From NCBI GenBank assembly GCA_013911715.1, contig JACEST010000009.1:1-25852 (forward strand): DNA of 25,852 nt. Reading direction: 5' to 3'. Numbering within the stretch: position 1 is the stretch's first letter; every line of letters starts with the position of its first letter. Source of the DNA: Sphingopyxis sp. GTDB taxonomy: Bacteria; Pseudomonadota; Alphaproteobacteria; Sphingomonadales; Sphingomonadaceae. The translations under genes were made by a program, and so were the position numbers. Shown here one piece after another: positions 1 through 8,942 of the stretch. Below the pieces are notes generated by a model. It did no database searches. It worked only from the letters and a program-made list of their open reading frames with translations, and was not told the origin of the DNA.

Positions 1-2
1 AT

Positions 3-608
3 ATTTACCTCACCGTGGACATCCGGCTCGACAAGCTTTTGAAATTGCGCGGCGAACTCAACGCCGCGCTCGAAAGCTCGGGCGTCAAACTGTCGGTCAA
101 CGACCTGCTGATCAAGGCGCTGGCCAAGGCGCTGCTGCAAGTGCCCAAATGCAATGTGTCCTTCGCGGGCGACCAGCTGATCAGTTATAGCCGCGCCGAC
201 ATTTCGGTCGCGGTCAGCGTGCCTGCGGGCCTGATCACCCCGATCATCGTCGATGCGGGCAGCAAGTCGGTCAGCGCGATTTCGGCCGAGATCAAGGAAC
301 TCGCGGGCCGCGCCAAGGAAGGCAAGCTGCAACCGCATGAATATCAGGGCGGCACCGCCAGCCTGTCGAACATGGGCATGTTCGGCATCAAGCATTTCGA
401 AGCCGTCATCAACCCGCCGCAGGGAATGATCATGGCCATCGGCGCGGGCGAAAAGCGGCCCTATGTCATCGATGACGCGCTGCAAATCGCTACCATCATG
501 TCCGCCACCGGCAGCTTCGATCACCGCGCCATCGACGGTGCCGACGGCGCGCAATTGATGGCGGCGTTCAAGGCGCTGGTGGAAAGCCCGTTAGGGCTGG
601 TGGCGTGA
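3..608 (+). CDS. pdhC: Pyruvate dehydrogenase E2 (dihydrolipoamide acetyltransferase), C-terminal part
   Basis: Partial gene: the reading frame is already open at base 3 and the start lies outside the window. The visible 201 residues are the trimeric catalytic domain of a 2-oxoacid dehydrogenase E2, which moves the acetyl group from lipoyl-lysine to CoA. Evidence is the motif SFDHRAIDG, whose DHRxxDG box (codons from 519) carries the catalytic histidine, plus the SNMGMFGIKHFEAVINPPQ segment typical of the family. The lipoyl and E1/E3-binding domains would be upstream. I assign the pyruvate rather than the oxoglutarate complex because lpdA follows 1.4 kb downstream and sphingomonads commonly have a pdhA-pdhB-pdhC-lpdA order; the sequence alone does not exclude another acyltransferase. 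The stop TGA at 606-608 overlaps a GTG at 605 that opens the next (broken) gene, suggesting translational coupling. Confidence 0.9.
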   Translation: MYLTVDIRLDKLLKLRGELNAALESSGVKLSVNDLLIKALAKALLQVPKCNVSFAGDQLISYSRADISVAVSVPAGLITPIIVDAGSKSVSAISAEIKELAGRAKEGKLQPHEYQGGTASLSNMGMFGIKHFEAVINPPQGMIMAIGAGEKRPYVIDDALQIATIMSATGSFDHRAIDGADGAQLMAAFKALVESPLGLVA

Positions 609-967
609 GTTTTCGCAGATCTGAAAAGCAGACACCCTATCGTGACAAGCTTGGGCGCTCGTCCGAACCGCCGCGGCCCGAGCCTGCCCTTCAATGATCG
701 TGGCGCGGCTCCCTCCTCGATCCGGTGGTCATAGCGGCATTTGTCACAATCCTTGGCGGCGGAGTGACCTTTGTGGCTGGTAACGATGACGCACAACAGC
801 GGCATAGCGCGGAAATGCAGGCGAAGAAGGATGAGGGCATTTGCAATCGTGCCTTTGACTTCTTGCAAGACGAGGCGGTAAACCCTAGATTGGAGAAGGA
901 TGATGCGTTCTATAAATCTCAACGCGAGATTGCTGAACGCTGCAGTGGCAAAGGAAAGTCACAATGA
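605..967 (+). pseudogene. Small membrane-anchored protein gene interrupted by an in-frame stop
   Basis: GTG at 605 overlaps the E2 stop and reads 30 codons (MSFRRSEKQTPYRDKLGRSS then a proline-rich stretch) to a TGA at 695-697. Past the stop the same frame stays open to 967 and looks strongly protein-like: one hydrophobic segment (LLDPVVIAAFVTILGGGV) followed by a charged tail. Between about 690 and 712 the next frame gives FNDRGAAP, which joins smoothly to both sides. So either one nonsense codon or two compensating single-base indels (near 686 and 713) separate the halves. The downstream part could still be made as an 80-residue protein from GTG 725. Its stop overlaps the next start (ATGA at 964). 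I do not recognise the family. A sequencing or assembly error is a real alternative to decay. Confidence 0.55.
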
Positions 968-1138
968 AGGATATGGGTGTCTTGCTCATGATCATTGGCG
1001 CTGTTGTCCTCGTACTGCGTCTTGGTTATTTATACGGGACAAACAGCCCAGCCAGCCGCGCCGACCGGCCCTGAAAGCCATTCTTGCGCGCGCGAGCCTG
1101 ATGGATTCAGCGCTTGGTTTGCTGAGGCGCAAGAATAA
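964..1138 (+). pseudogene. Tiny single-TM protein gene with apparent frameshift
   Basis: ATG 964 overlaps the stop of the preceding gene (ATGA) and encodes a 36-residue peptide ending at 1074, mostly one transmembrane helix (MGVLLMIIGAVVLVLRLGYL). The tail after about base 1020 reads less convincingly in this frame. The next frame from about 1019 to the TAA at 1136-1138 reads VLVIYTGQTAQPAAPTGPES and then CAREPDGFSAWFAEAQE, which looks like a genuine protein end. A one-base slip near 1019-1037 would join helix and tail into a protein of about 57 residues. With the interruption in the gene just upstream, this makes two lesions in adjacent small genes. Function unknown; the 36-residue product could also be the real one. 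Confidence 0.45.
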
Positions 1139-1150
1139 GCGCTGCACGGC

Positions 1151-1486
1151 ATGACCGGCCCTGCCCAGGAATATTCAGCCATCGAATCGGTATCTGCCCT
1201 CGGCCTGATGGTCGGCGGAGTGGCGGGACTGCTCGCATCGCTGGCGGCGCTGTGGAACGGTGTGCCGCTCGCCGAGCTGGCCTGGTGGGTGTGGCTATTG
1301 CCGCTGTGGGCGCTGGTCGCCTTTCCCTTGGGCTGGGCCCTGCGCCGCCGCAGCGCGCCCGCAAAGCTGCGCAATGTGGGCCGCGTGTGGCTGATCGCGG
1401 CAGCCGTGCCGTTGGTTGCGCTGCTGGCCTTTGGCAGGCCTGTGCAGAAAATGATGCAGGAACAGGCGGCGGAGGCGGGCAAGTGA
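1151..1486 (+). CDS. Small three-helix membrane protein
   Basis: Intact 111-codon frame from ATG 1151; in-frame stops upstream (TAA 1136-1138) leave no earlier ATG. The product has three hydrophobic segments: about residues 15-35 (LGLMVGGVAGLLASLAAL), 41-65 (ELAWWVWLLPLWALVAFPLGWAL) and 78-95 (VWLIAAAVPLVALLAF), with an arginine-rich loop (RRRSAP) between the second and third, so an inner-membrane protein is likely. No enzyme motif is visible and I do not recognise the family. Its stop overlaps GTG 1483 of the DUF559 gene (GTGA), so it lies in the same transcription unit as E2 and lpdA. No strong Shine-Dalgarno is seen before ATG 1151. Confidence 0.6.
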   Translation: MTGPAQEYSAIESVSALGLMVGGVAGLLASLAALWNGVPLAELAWWVWLLPLWALVAFPLGWALRRRSAPAKLRNVGRVWLIAAAVPLVALLAFGRPVQKMMQEQAAEAGK

Positions 1487-2025
1487 CGCCAGCTCTACAG
1501 AATACCTCTCCCCATGCGGGAGAGGGAGGGAGCCGCGTAGCGGCGGAAGGGAGAGGGCGCGCGTCGAGGTCAGCGACGCACAAAAGTATCTCCGAACTTC
1601 TGGCTCGCAGGGCGCTGCTCAAGGAACGTGCCAGGTTCATGCGCGCCAATCCGTCCGACGCCGAACGCAAGCTGTGGGCGTTGTTCCGCAATCATCGTTT
1701 TGCCGAGTTGAAATGGAAACGGCAGCAGGTCATTGATGATCTGTATATCGTTGATTTTATATGTTTTGAGCATCGTTTGATCGTGGAGGCCGATGGTGGC
1801 CAGCATGCAGACAATCGGCACGATGTGCAGCGCGACAAATATCTTGCGCAGCAGGATTTTGACGTTTTGCGGTTCTGGAACAATGAAATTCTGACAAATA
1901 TCGATGGCGTTAGCGGCGCGATCTTCAGCGTCGTCGAATCTCTTGCCGCGCAGACGCGCGGCGTCCCCACACCCAACCCTCTCCCGCAAGGGGAGAGGGC
2001 TTTAGAAGGCAATATCAATGTCTAA
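1483..2025 (+). CDS. DUF559 endonuclease-fold protein
   Basis: Predicted 180-residue protein of the DUF559 family, related to the very-short-patch-repair (Vsr) endonuclease fold. Its role is unproven; a DNA nicking or repair role is usually supposed. Residues about 45-155 form the domain: the leader RARFMRANPSDAERKLWALF, then IVDFICFEHRLIVEADGGQH, where D91, E102/D104 and Q107-H108 form the PD-(D/E)xK-like core, and VLRFWNNEIL. The first about 30 residues (SPHAGEGGSRVAAEG) and the last 20 (PTPNPLPQGERAL) are read from two hairpin repeats rather than from family sequence. The start is uncertain: GTG 1483 overlaps the previous stop, while ATG 1639 would begin close to the conserved domain. The end overlaps the lpdA start by 8 bp. 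It sits between E2 and lpdA, where no nuclease is needed, so it looks like a passenger. Confidence 0.8.
   Translation: MTPALQNTSPHAGEGGSRVAAEGRGRASRSATHKSISELLARRALLKERARFMRANPSDAERKLWALFRNHRFAELKWKRQQVIDDLYIVDFICFEHRLIVEADGGQHADNRHDVQRDKYLAQQDFDVLRFWNNEILTNIDGVSGAIFSVVESLAAQTRGVPTPNPLPQGERALEGNINV
1505..1525. repeat. Hairpin repeat, left of DUF559 gene
   Basis: Perfect 8-bp stem (CCTCTCCC at 1505-1512, GGGAGAGG at 1518-1525) with a 5-base loop CATGC. A second GC-rich stretch with the same GGGAGAGGG ending follows up to about 1558. It resembles the abundant CTCTCCC...GGGAGAG intergenic repeats of sphingomonads and is read through as the N-terminus of the DUF559 frame. Confidence 0.65.
1977..1999. 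repeat. Hairpin repeat, right of DUF559 gene
   Basis: Perfect 9-bp stem (CCCTCTCCC at 1977-1985, GGGAGAGGG at 1991-1999), loop GCAAG. It is similar in stem sequence and design to the hairpin at 1505-1525 on the other side of the DUF559 gene. It lies between the end of the nuclease domain and the lpdA Shine-Dalgarno (AGAAGG, 2004-2009), so it may affect lpdA expression. Confidence 0.7.
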
Positions 2026-3409
2026 CTACGACCTCATCGTTCTCGGCTCAGGTCCCGGCGGCTATGTCGCCGCGATCCGCGCCAGCCAGCTTGGCCTCAA
2101 GACCGCAATTGTCGAGCGCGAGCAGCTCGGCGGCATTTGCCTCAACTGGGGCTGCATCCCGACCAAGGCGTTGCTGCGCTCGGCCGAAATCTATCATTAT
2201 ATGCAACATGCTGGCAGCTATGGCCTGAAAGCCACTGAAATATCAGCGGATATTGATGCGGTGGTGAAGCGGTCGCGCGGGGTGGCGAAGCAGCTGAATC
2301 AGGGGGTCACCCACCTGATGAAAAAGAATAAGATTGCTGTGCACATGGGCGAGGGGAAGCTGACCGCCGCCAACACCCTGGCTGTCACCAAGGACGGCAA
2401 AACCGAAACGCTGACCGCCAAGAACATCATCCTCGCCACCGGCGCGCGCGCGCGCGACCTGCCCTTCGCACCCGCCGATGGGCAGCGAATCTGGACCTAT
2501 CGCCACGCGATGGTGCCGCCCGCGATGCCGACCAAGCTGCTGGTGATCGGATCGGGTGCGATTGGCATTGAATTTGCAAGTTTCTACAATGACATGGGAG
2601 CAGACGTTACCGTTGTCGAAATGCTCGACCGGATTGTGCCGGTCGAGGATGCCGATGTCTCCACCTTCCTTGAAAAGGCGCTGACCAAGCAGGGCATGAC
2701 GATCATGACCGGCGCGGGCGTTGAAAGCCTGAAGGCGACGGCCACCGGGGTATCCGCGAGCATCAAGGGCAAGGACGGCAAGGTTGTTGCCGCCGAGTAT
2801 AGCCACTGTATCGTTGCCATCGGCATCGTCCCCAATACGGAGAATATTGGGCTGGAAGCGCTCGGCGTGGCGATGGATCGGGGTTTCCTGAAAACCGACG
2901 CCATGTGCCGCACCAATGTTCCGGGACTGTGGGCCATTGGCGACATCACCGCGCCGCCCTGGCTGGCGCACAAGGCGAGCCATGAGGGGGTGATTGCGGC
3001 GGAGGCGATTGCCGGCGGCCATCCCCACGCCATGGACCCGCTGAACATCCCCGGTTGCACCTATTGCCACCCGCAAATCGCCAGCGTCGGCCTGACCGAG
3101 GCCAAGGCGAAGGACGAGGGCTATGCGGTGAAAGTCGGCAATTTCCCCTTCATCGGCAATGGCAAAGCCATCGCGCTGGGCGAGGCCGAGGGGTTTATCA
3201 AGACGGTGTTCGACGCCAAGACCGGCGAACTGCTGGGCGCGCACATGGTGGGGGCCGAGGTGACCGAGCTGATCCAGGGCTATACCATCGGCAAGACCGC
3301 CGAGCTGGTCGAGGCCGATTTCATGCACACCGTATTCCCGCACCCGACATTGAGCGAGATGATGCACGAGAGCGTGCTGGGGGCTTATGGCAAGATGCTG
3401 CACATGTGA
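2018..3409 (+). CDS. lpdA: Dihydrolipoyl dehydrogenase (E3)
   Basis: Flavoprotein that reoxidises dihydrolipoyl groups of the 2-oxoacid dehydrogenase complexes and reduces NAD+; cytoplasmic. The 463-residue length is normal. Order of motifs: FAD-binding GSGPGG (residues 10-15), redox disulfide CLNWGC (C41, C46), NAD-binding GSGAIGIEF near residue 178, second FAD motif GLWAIGDIT near 308, and the C-terminal dimerisation domain ending in HPTLSE with the catalytic pair H442/E447. Start ATG 2018 has AGAAGG eight bases upstream. It overlaps the DUF559 frame by 8 bp. Position downstream of E2 supports assignment to the pyruvate dehydrogenase complex, though E3 is usually shared with other complexes. 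No lesion seen. Confidence 0.96.
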   Translation: MSNYDLIVLGSGPGGYVAAIRASQLGLKTAIVEREQLGGICLNWGCIPTKALLRSAEIYHYMQHAGSYGLKATEISADIDAVVKRSRGVAKQLNQGVTHLMKKNKIAVHMGEGKLTAANTLAVTKDGKTETLTAKNIILATGARARDLPFAPADGQRIWTYRHAMVPPAMPTKLLVIGSGAIGIEFASFYNDMGADVTVVEMLDRIVPVEDADVSTFLEKALTKQGMTIMTGAGVESLKATATGVSASIKGKDGKVVAAEYSHCIVAIGIVPNTENIGLEALGVAMDRGFLKTDAMCRTNVPGLWAIGDITAPPWLAHKASHEGVIAAEAIAGGHPHAMDPLNIPGCTYCHPQIASVGLTEAKAKDEGYAVKVGNFPFIGNGKAIALGEAEGFIKTVFDAKTGELLGAHMVGAEVTELIQGYTIGKTAELVEADFMHTVFPHPTLSEMMHESVLGAYGKMLHM

Positions 3410-3488
3410 GGCTGATCATGACCTTAAGCCTATTTTAGGCCATTTTGATTAGCCACTTTGGCAGTCACAGCGCGCAAAGTGAGCGGTC

Positions 3489-3917
3489 ATGGCCAAACAG
3501 CAAAGTTTCGTGGCGGGAAGTCTTGGTTTTGTCGGCATGATGTTGCCGCTTCTCTATTTCGGCGGCCTGATTTATTATTTTTCGGGGGTCGGCGGCGGAA
3601 CGCTGCAAGGCATTATCGACATCGGGCTTGGCCCTACGGTGATTGGCCTTGCCGCCTTTGGCCTGCTCTTTGCGATTAAACCCCTTTATCTTTTGTTCCG
3701 CTTTATCATCGGTTTGACAACTGGGGTGGGAACGACGCAGGCGATTGTGACGGCCGGCCGCGAAGCGGGCGAGAACCCTGGTGCCGACGCCTTCGATGCC
3801 GACGCAGCGATGGCGCGCTATCTGGCCAATCGTTCGGCCGGGGAAGCCGGTCCCATGGTGGACACAGCCCCTGCCGCGACGCCGCAGCGGCCGGCATTCG
3901 GTCGCAAACCGACCTGA
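3489..3917 (+). CDS. Two-helix membrane protein, unknown
   Basis: 142-residue protein from ATG 3489. Two hydrophobic segments are clear, about residues 12-34 (GFVGMMLPLLYFGGLIYYF) and 47-75 (LGPTVIGLAAFGLLFAIKP followed by LYLLFRFIIGL). A soluble, acidic to proline/alanine-rich C-terminal tail of about 60 residues follows (DAFDADAAMARYLANRSAGE). The order suggests a small inner-membrane protein with a tail on one side. No known motif is recognised. It lies 79 bp after lpdA on the same strand and could be a readthrough member of that unit or have its own promoter. Confidence 0.65.
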   Translation: MAKQQSFVAGSLGFVGMMLPLLYFGGLIYYFSGVGGGTLQGIIDIGLGPTVIGLAAFGLLFAIKPLYLLFRFIIGLTTGVGTTQAIVTAGREAGENPGADAFDADAAMARYLANRSAGEAGPMVDTAPAATPQRPAFGRKPT

Positions 3918-4011
3918 CGACAGCGTCGCTTGTGGCGCAAAAACTTGCGCTGTCCTACATTCAATGGATTTGCCATATTCCTCTACCGGAGTTGGGGCAG
4001 GGGCAAATTAC

Positions 4012-4311
4012 ATGAAATTCAGAGTGAAGTTGCGCAGTTTTCTGAGGCTTTTGGCGATTGGGCTGGTAGGCGCGCTAACCAGTCCTGTCACTGCCCAGAC
4101 CGTCATCACCGCCGACCGGATGATCGATGTGCTCACCGGCAAGATGGTCGAGCATCCCGCCATCTTTGTAGGCGATGATGGCCGCATCACCAACATCGCC
4201 GATGCGCGCACCATCCGGATCGGCGGCGACGTCAAACATATCGATTTGGGGGGGAAGATATTGCTCCCCGGCCTGATCGACAAGCTCAGCGCAGACGGCT
4301 TTGGGAGCTAA
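4012..4311 (+). pseudogene. Amidohydrolase, N-terminal remnant
   Basis: Encodes only 99 residues: an Ala-rich Sec signal peptide (LLAIGLVGALTSPVTAQ) followed by VITADRMIDVLTGKMVEHPA, GDDGRITNI, IDLGGKILLPGLID. This is the small beta-sandwich and first strand of an exported amidohydrolase of the imidazolonepropionase/prolidase-like group, whose members are normally about 400-450 residues. In intact enzymes LLPGLID runs straight into the metal-binding MHxH; here it reads LLPGLIDKLSADGFGS and stops, so the first zinc-ligand motif and the whole TIM barrel are missing. The stop lies 6 bp from the stop of the convergent phosphatase gene, as if a deletion joined the two. It cannot be an active hydrolase. 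Confidence 0.8.
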
Positions 4312-4317
4312 AGGGAA

Positions 4318-5097
4318 TCACTCTACCAACCGGTCGCGCATCGCATCGTGCATTTCGGGCGTCATTCCAAGCACGTCTTCGGCATATTGGGCGAGCGTGC
4401 CATGCCGATCGCGGATCGCGGCAAAGGCGGCGTCGAGATAGGCCGGGCCGACCATCATCAGCGTGCGGATGGCATCATCCTTGATGTCACCGCCATAGCG
4501 CGCGCGGATCACGACCCCGCCTTGCGCCACGCGTTCGTCGATGCGCCCCGCCACGTTGGTGAGCAAATAGTCGGCCATCACGTCATCCTCATGCACTCCC
4601 AGCAGGCGGTGGACCAGCGCGACGGCAAAGCCCGTGCGATCCTTGCCTGCGACGCAGTGAACCAGGCTGGGGCTGTCATATTCTGACAGTGCCGCGACAT
4701 AGAGCCGCAGCGATTCGACCAATACCGGGCGATACGGCATGCCTTCATAAGTCGCGATCATCCGCTCGCGCGCGACCTCGGCGGTGATATGCGCCTTGGC
4801 CGCGGCAAGATGCGGCGCAAGGCCCGCGGTAATCCCCGGCGCGAACATCACCCGTGCCGAAAAATCGGGCGAGCGGCGACACGGATGCGCGGCGCGCTCG
4901 TCATCGCCGCGCAGGTCAATCACCGTGTCGATGCCCAACGCATCGATGGCGGCCAGATCATCGTCGCTTGCCTGTTCATGGTGCGCCGAACGCCATAATA
5001 TCCCGCGCCGCAATCGCCCGCCGCTTTCGACCGCATAGCCGCCATAATCACGGAAGTTATGGACCCCGGCGAGCGGCAAGATGCGCGTGTCGTCCAT
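4318..5097 (-). CDS. Tyrosine/lipid phosphatase (DSP-like, Y_phosphatase3 type)
   Basis: 259-residue cytoplasmic protein with the cysteine-phosphatase P-loop HCVAGKDRTG (residues 147-156; nucleophile C148, phosphate-binding R154). The AGKDR form of the loop is typical of the bacterial tyrosine-protein phosphatase group that also acts on phosphoinositides. The N-terminal signature (GVHNFRDYGGY ... GRLRRGILWRSAHH, then DTVIDLRGDDE) matches that family in order and length. The substrate cannot be told from sequence. It starts 2 bp after the stop of the deleted crotonase gene on the same strand, so the two were probably one transcription unit. It is the intact gene between two broken ones. Confidence 0.88.
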   Translation of the reverse strand: MDDTRILPLAGVHNFRDYGGYAVESGGRLRRGILWRSAHHEQASDDDLAAIDALGIDTVIDLRGDDERAAHPCRRSPDFSARVMFAPGITAGLAPHLAAAKAHITAEVARERMIATYEGMPYRPVLVESLRLYVAALSEYDSPSLVHCVAGKDRTGFAVALVHRLLGVHEDDVMADYLLTNVAGRIDERVAQGGVVIRARYGGDIKDDAIRTLMMVGPAYLDAAFAAIRDRHGTLAQYAEDVLGMTPEMHDAMRDRLVE

Positions 5098-5099
5098 GT

Positions 5100-5384
5100 C
5101 TAGTCCCCGGTAAATACAGGTGGCCGCTTGGCGATAAGGGCGTCAATGGCTTTCCTATTGCCCGCGGTGTCGTGGACAATCGCCTGATAGGCGGCGCTGA
5201 GTTCGAGAATGTCGGACAGGCGGCTGTGCTGCGCCTCACGGAGCAATCGCTTGGTCAGGCGCAGCGCGCGCGGCGGCTTGCACACGATGCGTTCGGCAAT
5301 GGCGATGGCATTCCTGCTCTCAGGTCTCGCCATGGTCAGAATGGCGATGCGCCCGTGCCGCTCGACGTTCAGGAATCCGATCAT
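5100..5384 (-). pseudogene. Enoyl-CoA hydratase/isomerase with internal in-frame deletion
   Basis: 94-residue frame with a good start (ATG 5384, GAGG upstream). Residues 1-28 (MIGFLNVERHGRIAILTMAR then PESRNAIA) are the N-terminus of a crotonase. Residues from about 30 (IAERIVCKPPRALRLTKRLL ... AIDALIAKRPPVFTG) are the extreme C-terminus of the same family. Crotonases are about 260 residues, so roughly 160 central residues are missing, including both oxyanion-hole segments and the acid/base glutamates. The junction falls at GCCATCGCCATTGCC (minus strand, near 5300), a short tandem similarity of the type left by slippage or recombination. The frame is preserved, but no hydratase activity is expected. 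Confidence 0.85.
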
Positions 5385-5544
5385 GCGCGAAAATCCTCTT
5401 CTATGCGAACAGGCTATTGCATGGCTGCCATGTGACGCAAGCGTTCGATTTCTAACGCTTTGACCGACCCGACGACGCGGTGGCTCTGTGGCGCTGTAGG
5501 CGCAGATGACGGCGAAGGGGGGATTAGCGGCTCCCCCCTCATTT

Positions 5545-5632
5545 CGTCTTTCCCGCGAAGGCGGGAATCCATCTCCTAACGGTGCAAGATGGCGAATTTA
5601 TCAGCTGGATCCCCGCCTTCGCGGGGATGACG
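5545..5632. repeat. Inverted pair of 27-bp intergenic repeats
   Basis: Arms 5545-5571 and 5606-5632 are inverted copies matching at 24 of 27 positions. Each contains the smaller palindrome CCCGCGAAGGCGGG or its CCCCGCCTTCGCGGGG form. This is the familiar sphingomonad/alphaproteobacterial repeat whose translation reads IPAFAGM. It fills most of the gene-poor stretch 5385-5639 between the crotonase remnant and the racemase gene and would form a strong hairpin; the rest of that stretch shows nothing recognisable. Confidence 0.75.
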
Positions 5633-5639
5633 GAGGAAG

Positions 5640-6770
5640 TTACCCCACAACCCCGCTATCCCGCAGCCCATTCACCCTTTCCGCATCATAGCCCAGCCCT
5701 GCCAACAACTCCTCCCCGTCGCTCCCCACCGCTGGCGGCGGTGCTGGGTGTTCAGAAACAGTCCCGGAATAGCGCGGCGCAGGCGCAGGTTGGGTCACTC
5801 CTGCCACCTCAATGAACGTCCCGCGCGCTAGATTGTGCGGGTGCTGCGGCGCCTCGGCCAGCGACAGCACGGGGGCGAAACAGATATCGGTGCCCTCCAT
5901 CAGCGCACACCAATGGTCGCGCGGGTGGGCAGCGAACAGCTCCGTCAGCTTATTCTTGAGCGCTGGCCAGCGCGACGGGTCCAGTTGGACGTCAAAGTCG
6001 GGATCTGTCGCCAGCCCGGTTTTTTCGCGCAGCAGGGCATAGAATTGCGGTTCAATTGACCCGACCGAAATGAACTTGCCGTCGGAACAGGTGTAGGTGT
6101 CATAAAAATGTGCGGCACCATCGAGCAAGTTGACGCCTGTCTCGTCGCGCCAGCGGCCCATGCCATAGAATCCCCACGTCATCGCCGACAGCGCCGCCGA
6201 CCCATCGGTCATCGCGCAGTCGATCACCTGGCCCTCGCCGCTGCGCTGGGCGTGGAGCAGTGCGCTCGCCATGCCGAACGCCAGCATCATGCCGCCGCCC
6301 CCGAAATCGCCCACATAATTGACCGGCGGCACCGGGCGCTCGCCCTGCCGACCAACGGTATGCAGCGTCCCCGACAGCGCGATATAATTGATGTCGTGCC
6401 CGGCGGCCTGCGCATAAGGGCCGAACTGCCCCCAGCCAGTCATCCGACCGTACACCAGCGCCGGATTGTCGGCGAGCAGCACATCGGGGCCCAGCCCCAG
6501 CCGTTCCATCACGCCGGGACGGTACCCCTCGATCAGCCCGTGCGCCGATTTGCACAGGTCGCGGGCGATGGTGACGGCTTCGGGCTTTTTCATATCCAGC
6601 ACCACCGACTTGCGCCCACGCAGCAGCGGGTCGCGCGGGTCGAGTTGGCCGCCGGGGCGGTCGACGCGGATCACCTCGGCGCCATGGTCGGCGAGCATCA
6701 TGCCGCAAAAGGGCGCAGGGCCAATCCCGGCAAATTCGATGATGCGAATGCCTTGCAATGGACCGGCCAT
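5640..6770 (-). CDS. CaiB/BaiF CoA-transferase family, alpha-methylacyl-CoA racemase type
   Basis: 376-residue class III CoA-transferase fold protein. The likely reaction is racemisation of 2-methylacyl-CoA esters, which allows beta-oxidation of branched or steroid side chains. The three residues known for racemases in this family are all present: H125 in GHDINYIALSG, D155 in NYVGDFGGGGM and E240 in SVGSIEPQFY, a spacing matching His126/Asp156/Glu241 of the mycobacterial enzyme. The N-terminal RIIEFAGIGPAPFCGMMLAD also fits. Start ATG 6770 has GGAGAG upstream. It is divergent from acetyl-CoA synthetase, with 74 bp between starts. The crotonase remnant downstream on the same strand suggests a former small acyl-CoA degradation unit. 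A true CoA-transferase of the same family is less likely given the H-D-E set. Confidence 0.88.
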   Translation of the reverse strand: MAGPLQGIRIIEFAGIGPAPFCGMMLADHGAEVIRVDRPGGQLDPRDPLLRGRKSVVLDMKKPEAVTIARDLCKSAHGLIEGYRPGVMERLGLGPDVLLADNPALVYGRMTGWGQFGPYAQAAGHDINYIALSGTLHTVGRQGERPVPPVNYVGDFGGGGMMLAFGMASALLHAQRSGEGQVIDCAMTDGSAALSAMTWGFYGMGRWRDETGVNLLDGAAHFYDTYTCSDGKFISVGSIEPQFYALLREKTGLATDPDFDVQLDPSRWPALKNKLTELFAAHPRDHWCALMEGTDICFAPVLSLAEAPQHPHNLARGTFIEVAGVTQPAPAPRYSGTVSEHPAPPPAVGSDGEELLAGLGYDAERVNGLRDSGVVG

Positions 6771-6844
6771 GTTTCTCTCCCTATGCTGTTGCCGGACGCT
6801 AGCGGCTGCTTTACGTGAACGTCAACGCAGGAGTGGAACAGGCG

Positions 6845-8782
<1,938 letters not shown>

Positions 8783-8799
8783 CTACGAAATCATTCTTT

Positions 8800-8910
8800 C
8801 CGTTCGTGGTGAGGAAGCGCTGAGCTTGTCGAAGCGCTGTCTCGAACCACCAGTCATGGTCCTTCGAGACGCCACTTCGACGTTGCTCAGTGGCTCCTCA
8901 GAACGAACGG
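8800..8910. repeat. Long imperfect inverted repeat after acs
   Basis: Arms about 8800-8851 and 8858-8910 are inverted copies of about 52 bases with a 6-base centre, beginning CCGTTCGT and containing GTCGAAG and GTCTCGAA. As RNA they would form one hairpin about 50 bp long. It belongs to the sphingomonad intergenic repeat class containing AGCTTGTCGAAGCGC. It probably blocks readthrough from acs into the next gene; no T-run marks a classical terminator. Confidence 0.75.
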
Positions 8911-8942
8911 AGTTTTGTTTGCTCGAACATAAGGAACGCCAA

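Noticed and set aside
2243..3403. 386-codon minus-strand frame opposite lpdA
   Set aside because: Shadow of a GC-rich gene; lpdA has all family motifs and the opposite frame has none.
3427..3446. Possible terminator after lpdA (GCCTATTTTAGGC then ATTTTG)
   Set aside because: Stem of only 4 bp and a broken T-run; too weak to list.
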